This document shows positions 6,476 through 11,799 of a stretch of 11,799 bases of DNA, in pieces. The position numbers and the translations under genes were made by a program. The stretch's first letter is position 1, and every line of letters begins with the position of its first letter. Where the stretch lies: NCBI GenBank assembly GCA_937868455.1, contig CALMMO010000104.1:1-11799 (forward strand). The letters are read 5' to 3'. Under the pieces are notes generated by a model. The model ran no database searches. It was not told the DNA's origin and worked only from the letters and a program-made list of their open reading frames with translations. This DNA comes from an uncultured Marmoricola sp. (lineage in GTDB: Bacteria > Actinomycetota > Actinomycetes > Propionibacteriales > Nocardioidaceae).

Positions 6476-8713
6476 ATGGGCGGGAATTCTGACCTCGTCC
6501 TCGTGGGCATCGTCCTAGCCATTTCACTGATTTCGTTGGTGATGGCTGCGATGTTCCGGCGCCAGGTACTGGCAGCCGGCGAGGGCACCGAAAACATGAA
6601 GCGCATTGCTCAGGCAGTGCAAGAAGGCGCTAGCGCCTACCTGGGACGTCAGTTCCGCACGTTGGGCATCTTTGCTGCCGTGGCGTTTGTCCTGTTGCTG
6701 GCTCTGCCTGCTGAAGACATGACCGTGCGCATCGCACGCTCGCTTGCCTTCTTGCTCGGCGCTGGCTTCTCGGCGGCCATTGGCTACCTGGGCATGTCGC
6801 TGGCTGTGAAGGCGAACGTTCGCGTGGCGGCTGCGGCCAACACCGAGGGTCGCGACCCGGCCATGAATGTTGCCTTCCGCACCGGTGCGGTTGTCGGCAT
6901 GGCCACTGTCGGCCTGGGCTTGCTCGGTGCTGCCAGCGTCGTCCTGATCTTCCGCGAGAAGGCTCCGCACGTGCTCGAAGGCTTCGGCTTCGGTGCGGCG
7001 TTGCTGGCGATGTTCATGCGTGTTGGTGGCGGCATCTTCACCAAGGCCGCAGACGTCGGCGCTGACCTGGTCGGCAAGGTTGAGAACAACATCCCCGAGG
7101 ACGACCCGCGCAACGCGGCGACCATCGCCGACAACGTGGGCGACAACGTGGGTGACTGCGCCGGTATGGCTGCGGACTTGTTCGAGTCCTACGCCGTAAC
7201 CCTGGTTGCTGCCTTGATCCTCGGCTGGAGCGCGTTCGGCTACCAAGGTCTGGTGTTCCCGCTGCTGGTTCCCGCCATTGGCGCGTTGACCGCGATCGCC
7301 GGTGTCTACCTGACCAAGCCCCGCGCGGGCGAAAACGGTCTGGTCACCATCAACCGTGCGTTCTACATCTCCGCTGCAGTCGGCGCGATTGCTTCGGCTG
7401 CGTTGGCGTTCGTTTACCTGCCCAGCAGCTTTGCTGACTTGACCCCTGGCGACAACGCTGCGGCGGCCTTGGACAAGCTGGCTGGTTCGGGTGCCCTCAC
7501 TGGCAACCCGGCTCTGATCGCTGCTTCGGCCGTGGTCATCGGCATCGTGCTGGCAGCTGTCATCTTGGCGCTGACCGGTTACTTCACCGGCACTGACCAC
7601 CGTCCGGTTCAAGACGTTGGGCGCACCTCGCTCACCGGCGCTGCCACCGTGATCCTCAGCGGTCTTTCGGTCGGTTTCGAGTCGGCCGTCTACACCACCT
7701 TGGTGATCGGCGCTGCCGTGTTCGGCGCGTTCCTGCTCGCCGGCGGCTCGCTGTCGGTGGCTCTGTTCGCGGTGTCGCTGGCCGGTTGTGGTCTGCTGAC
7801 CACCGTCGGTGTCATCGTGGCTATGGACACCTTCGGTCCGGTCTCCGACAACGCACAGGGCATCGCTGAGATGTCAGGTGACGTGAGCGAAGAAGGCGCG
7901 AAGATCCTCACCGAGCTTGACGCAGTCGGTAACACGACCAAGGCCATCACCAAGGGCATCGCGATTGCTACCGCCGTACTCGCGGCTAGCGCGCTGTTCG
8001 GTTCTTACATCGGTTCGGTGATCAAGGAACTGCCGAACGCTGATGACGCCAGCAAGCTGTTCTTCGTGTTCAGCCCTGACCTGATCGTGGGCATGCTCCT
8101 GGGTGTCTCGGTTGTGTTCTTGTTCTCGGGTCTGGCCATCAACGCTGTGGGTCGCGCTGCGGGCGCAGTGGTGATGGAAGTACGTCGCCAGTTCCGCGAG
8201 ATCCCCGGCATCATGGAAGGCACCGGCCGCCCCGAATACGGCAAGGTCGTTGACATCGTGACCCGTGACTCGCTCCGCGAGTTGGCTACCCCCGGCATCT
8301 TGGCGATCCTCTCGCCAATCGCGGTTGGTTTCGGTCTGGGCATCGGCCCGCTGGCCGGGTTCCTTGCTGGCGCGATTGCTTCGGGCACCCTGATGGCGGT
8401 CTTCTTGGCCAACGCCGGTGGTGCTTGGGACAACGCCAAGAAGTTGGTCGAAGACGGACACCACGGTGGCAAGGGCTCTGACGCTCACGCTGCGACCGTT
8501 ATCGGTGACACCGTTGGTGACCCCTTCAAGGACACTGCTGGTCCGGCGATCAACCCGCTGATCAAGGTGATGAACCTGGTCTCGCTGTTGATCGTGGGCG
8601 CCGTCATTGCTCTGGGCGACAGCCCGATGCGCATTCTGATTGCGGTGGCTGCCTTCGCTGGCATCGCCATCTCGGTCTACATCTCGAAGAAGCGCTCTAG
8701 CGTCATCGAGTAA
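6476..8713 (+). CDS. hppA: Membrane proton-translocating inorganic pyrophosphatase, K+-independent
   Basis: This integral membrane enzyme hydrolyses pyrophosphate to phosphate and pumps H+ across the membrane, recovering energy from biosynthetic PPi. The 745 residues are full length for the family, which has about 16 helices. The pyrophosphate/Mg binding region begins at GGGIFTKAADVGADLVGKVE (184-203) and continues with DDPRNAATIADNVGDNVGDC. The second acidic site, DNAQGIAEMSGDV, precedes GNTTKAITKG (485-494). The third acidic region has NAGGAWDNAKK, GDTVGDPFKDTAGP and NPLIKV near the C-terminus. Lysine 489, where K+-dependent enzymes carry alanine, and threonine 492 mark the K+-independent H+-pumping class. 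The ATG has AGGAG 4 nt upstream. The gene is monocistronic: the divergent helicase is upstream and a strong terminator lies just after the stop. Direct pump activity is inferred from family knowledge. Confidence 0.97.
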   Translation: MGGNSDLVLVGIVLAISLISLVMAAMFRRQVLAAGEGTENMKRIAQAVQEGASAYLGRQFRTLGIFAAVAFVLLLALPAEDMTVRIARSLAFLLGAGFSAAIGYLGMSLAVKANVRVAAAANTEGRDPAMNVAFRTGAVVGMATVGLGLLGAASVVLIFREKAPHVLEGFGFGAALLAMFMRVGGGIFTKAADVGADLVGKVENNIPEDDPRNAATIADNVGDNVGDCAGMAADLFESYAVTLVAALILGWSAFGYQGLVFPLLVPAIGALTAIAGVYLTKPRAGENGLVTINRAFYISAAVGAIASAALAFVYLPSSFADLTPGDNAAAALDKLAGSGALTGNPALIAASAVVIGIVLAAVILALTGYFTGTDHRPVQDVGRTSLTGAATVILSGLSVGFESAVYTTLVIGAAVFGAFLLAGGSLSVALFAVSLAGCGLLTTVGVIVAMDTFGPVSDNAQGIAEMSGDVSEEGAKILTELDAVGNTTKAITKGIAIATAVLAASALFGSYIGSVIKELPNADDASKLFFVFSPDLIVGMLLGVSVVFLFSGLAINAVGRAAGAVVMEVRRQFREIPGIMEGTGRPEYGKVVDIVTRDSLRELATPGILAILSPIAVGFGLGIGPLAGFLAGAIASGTLMAVFLANAGGAWDNAKKLVEDGHHGGKGSDAHAATVIGDTVGDPFKDTAGPAINPLIKVMNLVSLLIVGAVIALGDSPMRILIAVAAFAGIAISVYISKKRSSVIE

Positions 8714-8723
8714 TTGTCTGAAT

Positions 8724-8767
8724 CTGTGCCCCGGAAGGTGAATGCCTTCCGGGGCACAGGTCTTTTT
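8724..8767 (+). terminator. Intrinsic terminator of hppA
   Basis: CTGTGCCCCGGAAGG (8724-8738) pairs perfectly with CCTTCCGGGGCACAG (8745-8759) across the loop TGAATG, giving 15 pairs. It is followed by GTCTTTTT ending at 8767. It begins 11 nt after the hppA stop. On the opposite strand no T-run follows the stem, so it should not act as an efficient intrinsic terminator for the converging transporter gene. Confidence 0.93.
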
Positions 8768-8785
8768 GGAGGTCTTTGCGCTCGG

Positions 8786-9685
8786 CTATTCCAGCGGCGG
8801 GCGTTTGCCGTACGCCGCAAGTGCTCGTGGATCGAGTCCGAGAACCAGCAAGCAGCCTGCGATGATCACGGCTCCGCCAGCCACCTGCACCCAGGTCAGC
8901 GCTTCGTGAAGGACCACAGCACCCAGCACGACCGCGACCGTGGTGACCACGAACTCCACTGAGATGGCGATGGTGGCGCCCACCTCGGCGACCAACCGGA
9001 AATAGAGCACATAGGTCAGCGAACTCATCGAGGCTGCCAGGAACACGATCCAGGCAACGTCACTCAAACCCACGGGTCCTGGCACGGGCACCAGCAGCAG
9101 CAGCGGCAGTGCGATCAGACCGCCGAAGAAGAATGTCGCGATCGTGGAGTCGAAGGAACTCACCGCTCCCAAGTGCAGTCGGGCGTAGTTGCTGCCGATC
9201 GCGGCTGAGAGCGTCGAGAGCACCATTGCCCCGCAGCCGAGCATGAATCCGCTGGTGATCGGCACCGCGGGGAAGCCCACGAGAGCGACCGTGCCGAGTG
9301 CCCCGAGCCCAATGCCGACGCGACCCAGGGCAGTGATGGTTTCGATGCGCCAGAAGTGCCCGATGATCATGGAGAACAACGGGATGGTTGCCACCAAGAT
9401 GGCCGACATGGCGGTGCCGATCGACTGCACGGCGTACGCCAAAAAGACCAGTTGCCCCACAACAGTGGTGGCGCCGACGATCGCGAACCGCCACCACGGC
9501 GCACCAAAGACCAAGCATCGACGGGTGAGGAGTGCAAAGAGGACCAGCAGTCCGGAGGCGATGAAGGCTCGGAAGGTCACGACGCCGACCCAGCCGAAGG
9601 GAATGATGGTGCGGTGCATCACCAAGAAACTGCTGCCCCATAGCAACGCCAACATGGCGTAGTCGAAGCCTTGGCGTGCTTTCAC
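8786..9685 (-). CDS. EamA/DMT-family transporter
   Basis: This is a predicted inner-membrane transporter of the drug/metabolite superfamily, 299 residues, usual for ten-helix EamA proteins. It has two repeats, about residues 9-137 and 146-283. The first begins ALLWGSSFLV (13-22) and contains ATIPLFSMIIGH (99-110); the second ends with VVLHEALTWVQVAGGAVIIAG (257-277), the usual Glu-containing end pattern. The substrate cannot be read from sequence; family members export amino acids, metabolites or drugs. It starts at GTG 9685, which has no good Shine-Dalgarno but has TAAGTT 6 nt upstream, consistent with a leaderless mRNA. An ATG at 9655 is the alternative start. It is divergent from the methyltransferase gene and converges on hppA. 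Confidence 0.9.
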   Translation of the reverse strand: MKARQGFDYAMLALLWGSSFLVMHRTIIPFGWVGVVTFRAFIASGLLVLFALLTRRCLVFGAPWWRFAIVGATTVVGQLVFLAYAVQSIGTAMSAILVATIPLFSMIIGHFWRIETITALGRVGIGLGALGTVALVGFPAVPITSGFMLGCGAMVLSTLSAAIGSNYARLHLGAVSSFDSTIATFFFGGLIALPLLLLVPVPGPVGLSDVAWIVFLAASMSSLTYVLYFRLVAEVGATIAISVEFVVTTVAVVLGAVVLHEALTWVQVAGGAVIIAGCLLVLGLDPRALAAYGKRPPLE

Positions 9686-9691
9686 GCGCCC

Positions 9692-9697
9692 AACTTA
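9692..9697 (-). promoter_or_regulatory. Candidate -10 box for leaderless transporter mRNA
   Basis: Read on the minus strand this is TAAGTT, a TANNNT box placed 6 nt before the GTG start at 9685. This spacing is that of actinobacterial leaderless promoters, where transcription starts at the start codon. No clear -35 hexamer is visible at 17-18 nt. Confidence 0.4.
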
Positions 9698-9720
9698 GGA
9701 CCTGGAAGGCGCTTGCTGGA

Positions 9721-9756
9721 CAGGTGGCCTGAGCTAGCCCGGCTACTAGGTAGCCT
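9721..9756 (+). promoter_or_regulatory. Candidate leaderless promoter with clustered palindromes
   Basis: TAGCCT at 9751-9756 fits TANNNT and lies 7 nt before the ATG at 9764, as expected for a leaderless transcript; no good ribosome site is present. Overlapping it is the inverted repeat GGCTAC-TAG-GTAGCC (9741-9755). Just upstream are CAGG-TGG-CCTG (9721-9731) and the palindrome GCTAGC (9733-9738). The repeat over the -10 box could be an operator. No -35 hexamer is convincing. Confidence 0.4.
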
Positions 9757-9763
9757 CTGGCCC

Positions 9764-11221
9764 ATGTCGTGGGCGCTTGCAGGACCGTTGGCCGAGGCGC
9801 TTGATCGCGCCGGATACCGCTACAACGGAGTCGCGGAACGTCTGGGAGCCACGGCCCACCTGGCACTTTCGCGCAACGAGACCACGCCAGCGATGAGGGC
9901 AACTGCTGGGGGTGACCATCTCGACACCCTGATGAGGTTGTGGTTGCTCCAGCAACCGGTGCCGCTGGAGGACGCGGAAGCAGCGCTGCCCGGACTGGTT
10001 GACCGTCTGTGCGTAGAAGGAGTGTTGCGCCGCAGCGTCGGTGAGGTCGCGGCCGCGATTGATGTGCGGCCCTATGCCACCGAATCGGTCGACCTGTGGG
10101 TGGCCAGCGATCTGACTCCTGGTCTGGATGGCTCGCCCAATGCGGTGAGTGCTGACCACGTCTTGGGCATCAGTAGTGCGTCGACGTCACTGGCCCAGAT
10201 GACTGTGCGCACGCCGGTCTCTCGGGCACTGGACCTGGGCACAGGTTGCGGGGTGCAGGCACTGCACTTAGCGGCGCACGCGGTGAACACGGTGGCGACC
10301 GACGTCAACAAGCGAGCGCTGTGGCTGACGAATCTCAACTTGGCGCTCAATGGCATCTCGGGCGTGAACACGCGGGAAGGGTCGTTCTTCGAACCCGTTG
10401 CTCATGAAGTTTTTGACCTCATCGTGACTAACCCGCCATTCGTGATCTCCCCCGCCACCGGGGAGCGCTTGGTCTATCGCGACTCGGGTTTGCCGGGGGA
10501 TCAGGTGGTGGAACACGTCGTACGTCGTGCGCCGCAGCACCTCACCTCAGGTGGGTTGTGTCAGATCTTGGCCAACTGGGCTCACGTCGAGGGCCGCGAA
10601 TGGGGCGAGCGGTTGGGCGAGTGGGTCACAGACTGTGAGGCGTTCATCGTTGAACGCGAGGTGCTCGATCCGGCCGAATACGTCGAACTGTGGCTGCGCG
10701 ACTCCGGGCACCAAGGTGCCCCCGACTACACCCGCCGCTACGACACCTGGTTGTCGTGGTTTGAAGAACAACAGATCACTGGCATCGGCTTCGGCTGGAT
10801 CAACTTGCGCAAGTCGGCCAGCAGCAGTGTCACGGCGTTGGCGTGGCCGCATGCGATCGAGCAGCCCATCGGCCCGGCTATCTCGGCGCACTTTGATGCC
10901 AACACCTGGTTGGCCTTGGCCTCTGACGACGCCCTGCGCGCGTCGCATCTGGTGCTGCGCGCCGACGTCACCCAAGAGACCGTCGGCTCACCCGGAGCCG
11001 AGGACCCTGAGGCCATCGTGTTGCGCCAACAAGTTGGACTGCGCCGTGCGTGGCACGCCACCACCGCCGAGGCGGCGCTGGTGGGTGCCTGTGACGGCGA
11101 CTTGAGCATCGGGCAGATCATGGCCGCACTGGACGACTTGATCGGCGTACCCGACCCGGCAGCGCTAGTCGCTTCGGTGCGGACGTTGGTCGAGCAGGGA
11201 TTCTTACAACCGCAAGCCTGA
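9764..11221 (+). CDS. Class I SAM-dependent methyltransferase with NPPF motif and extra N- and C-terminal domains
   Basis: The 485-residue protein has a central Rossmann methyltransferase domain, about residues 135-330. SAM-binding motif I is ALDLGTGCGVQ (155-165), with an acidic residue D180 in VATDVN. The catalytic-type motif is NPPF (223-226) in DLIVTNPPFVISP. NPPY/F enzymes methylate planar nitrogen atoms of adenine, guanine or glutamine, so an RNA, DNA or protein target is likely but cannot be chosen from sequence. Residues 1-110 form a helical region (DUF7059-like in actinobacteria, from memory). The C-terminal 150 residues end in a segment resembling a winged helix (DLSIGQIMAALDDLIGV). 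The ATG at 9764 was chosen because the longer open frame from 9671 overlaps the divergent transporter gene and has no start signal. topA lies downstream on the same strand, 225 nt away. Confidence 0.85.
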   Translation: MSWALAGPLAEALDRAGYRYNGVAERLGATAHLALSRNETTPAMRATAGGDHLDTLMRLWLLQQPVPLEDAEAALPGLVDRLCVEGVLRRSVGEVAAAIDVRPYATESVDLWVASDLTPGLDGSPNAVSADHVLGISSASTSLAQMTVRTPVSRALDLGTGCGVQALHLAAHAVNTVATDVNKRALWLTNLNLALNGISGVNTREGSFFEPVAHEVFDLIVTNPPFVISPATGERLVYRDSGLPGDQVVEHVVRRAPQHLTSGGLCQILANWAHVEGREWGERLGEWVTDCEAFIVEREVLDPAEYVELWLRDSGHQGAPDYTRRYDTWLSWFEEQQITGIGFGWINLRKSASSSVTALAWPHAIEQPIGPAISAHFDANTWLALASDDALRASHLVLRADVTQETVGSPGAEDPEAIVLRQQVGLRRAWHATTAEAALVGACDGDLSIGQIMAALDDLIGVPDPAALVASVRTLVEQGFLQPQA

Positions 11222-11231
11222 TGTCGCGGGG

Positions 11232-11281
11232 CCTCGCCGCCCACCAAACCCGCCTCCGCACCAGGGGGTGGGTGGTCGAGG
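11232..11281 (+). other. Imperfect hairpin after the methyltransferase gene
   Basis: CCTCG (11232-11236) with CGAGG (11277-11281), CCACC (11241-11245) with GGTGG (11271-11275), and ACCC (11248-11251) with GGGT (11266-11269) stack into one interrupted stem of 14 pairs. It begins 10 nt after the stop codon. There is no T-run, so it is at best a weak or T-less terminator, or a transcript-end stabiliser. Confidence 0.4.
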
Positions 11282-11300
11282 ATGGCACCTGTCAAGGGCC

Positions 11301-11330
11301 TTGACTAGGCCTTCAGAGCGCGCTGTGGAT
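11301..11330 (+). promoter_or_regulatory. Possible topA promoter
   Basis: TTGACT (11301-11306) matches a -35 hexamer. GTGGAT (11325-11330) is a weak -10 candidate 18 nt later. The -35 lies inside a small inverted repeat (GGCCT-TGACT-AGGCC). The implied leader of about 110 nt contains two nested stems: GGAGG 11354-11358 with CCTCC 11397-11401, and GAAAGT 11360-11365 with ACTTTC 11375-11380. No ORF of note occurs in 11222-11446. Confidence 0.3.
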
Positions 11331-11446
11331 AGCGACTCCGTGTCGGCTTGTGTGGAGGCGAAAGTGGCATCGAAACTTTCACGCGCTACGTTGTCACCTC
11401 CGAAGTGCCCTTATTGGGCAGCCCATGATTGAGGGGTAAGCCTCCT

Positions 11447-11799
11447 GTGACACACAAGTTGGTCATCGTTGAGTCACCGGCCAAGGCCCGCACTATTGCT
11501 GGCTACCTTGGCCGCGACTACGTGGTGGAGTCGTCCATCGGTCACATTCGTGACCTTCCGCAGGGCGCCGCTGACACCCCAGCGAAGATCAAGGACAAGC
11601 CCTGGGGCCGCATGGCCGTCGACGTGGATAACGGCTTTGAGCCCTATTACGTCGTGCCGCGCGACAAAAAGGCTCACATCGCCAAACTGAAGAAGCTTGT
11701 TAAAGAGGCCGACGAACTCTTCCTCGCCACGGATGAGGACCGCGAAGGTGAGGCCATTGCCTGGCACCTTCTTGACGAACTCAAGCCGCCTAAGTCGGT
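11447..11799 (+). CDS. topA: DNA topoisomerase I, N-terminal part (3'-truncated by window edge)
   Basis: This type IA topoisomerase relaxes negative supercoils by single-strand passage and is normally essential in actinobacteria. The first 117 codons are present and cover most of the TOPRIM domain. VESPAKA holds the conserved catalytic glutamate E9. SSIGHIRDLP (29-38) is the family signature. TDEDREGEAIAWH (95-107) carries the metal-binding acidic residues of the D-x-D-x-E type. The frame is still open at the window end; a full actinobacterial TopA is about 900 residues. The GTG at 11447 gives the canonical short N-terminus MTHKLVIVESPAKA. GAGGGG at 11431-11436 is a reasonable ribosome site 10 nt upstream, although GAGG could pair with CCTC at 11441-11444. 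An ATG at 11425 hits a stop after four codons and is not the start. Confidence 0.96.
   Translation, partial: MTHKLVIVESPAKARTIAGYLGRDYVVESSIGHIRDLPQGAADTPAKIKDKPWGRMAVDVDNGFEPYYVVPRDKKAHIAKLKKLVKEADELFLATDEDREGEAIAWHLLDELKPPKS

Noticed and set aside
6524..7612. 362-codon open frame on the minus strand inside hppA
   Set aside because: Composition-driven antisense shadow of a full-length, motif-complete hppA; the protein is low-complexity and shows no domain or start signal.
9671..9763. Upstream extension of the methyltransferase frame to 9671
   Set aside because: It would overlap the start of the divergent transporter gene, has no start signal, and ATG 9764 gives the family-like N-terminus with a leaderless -10 box.

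Overview
The window is a high-GC bacterial chromosome segment with GTG starts, ATGA/GTGA stop-start overlaps and candidate leaderless -10 boxes. Gene content and order point to an actinomycete: an actinobacterial-type Tad/Flp pilus cluster beside a DECH-box helicase, then a K+-independent H+-pyrophosphatase, a methyltransferase and topA. I cannot name the genus from the sequence. No mobile element, CRISPR array, tRNA or rRNA was seen, and the region looks like ordinary core chromosome.

Region 1 (1-3522, + strand) is a compact Tad-type pilus/secretion operon. It holds the 3' part of the motor ATPase gene tadA, the inner-membrane platform genes tadB and tadC, a 62-residue Flp-type pilin (DUF4244-like), a TadE-type pseudopilin, and a small TadE/TadG-like protein of the 'helicase/secretion neighbourhood' type. 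tadA-tadB-tadC overlap by 4 nt, as do tadE and the last gene. The pilin gene is set apart by a 141-nt upstream gap and by a 13-bp hairpin just downstream.

Region 2 (3523-6403, - strand) converges on the pilus operon with no intergenic base. It carries a large DECH-box helicase with a C-terminal cysteine cluster (MrfA/YprA-like, DUF1998-type), followed by a two-TM protein with an Ala/Glu-rich coiled-coil tail. In actinobacteria this helicase is a known neighbour of the small Tad cluster, but no functional link is established.

Region 3 (6404-8767, + strand) is hppA, a membrane proton-pumping pyrophosphatase of the K+-independent class. It has a short hairpin-bearing leader and a strong intrinsic terminator.

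Region 4 (8786-11221) is a divergent pair: an EamA-family transporter on the - strand and a class I SAM methyltransferase with an NPPF motif on the + strand. They share a 78-bp intergenic segment rich in small inverted repeats, with a TANNNT box 6-7 nt from each start codon, as in leaderless transcripts.

Region 5 (11222-11799) is a 225-bp non-coding stretch with hairpins and a possible promoter, then the first 117 codons of topA (DNA topoisomerase I), cut by the window end.

The strongest items for a second look are the hairpin between pilin and tadE, the dual start signals upstream of the pilin, the shared promoter segment at 9686-9763, the pilus/helicase pairing, and the uncharacterised flanking domains of the methyltransferase.
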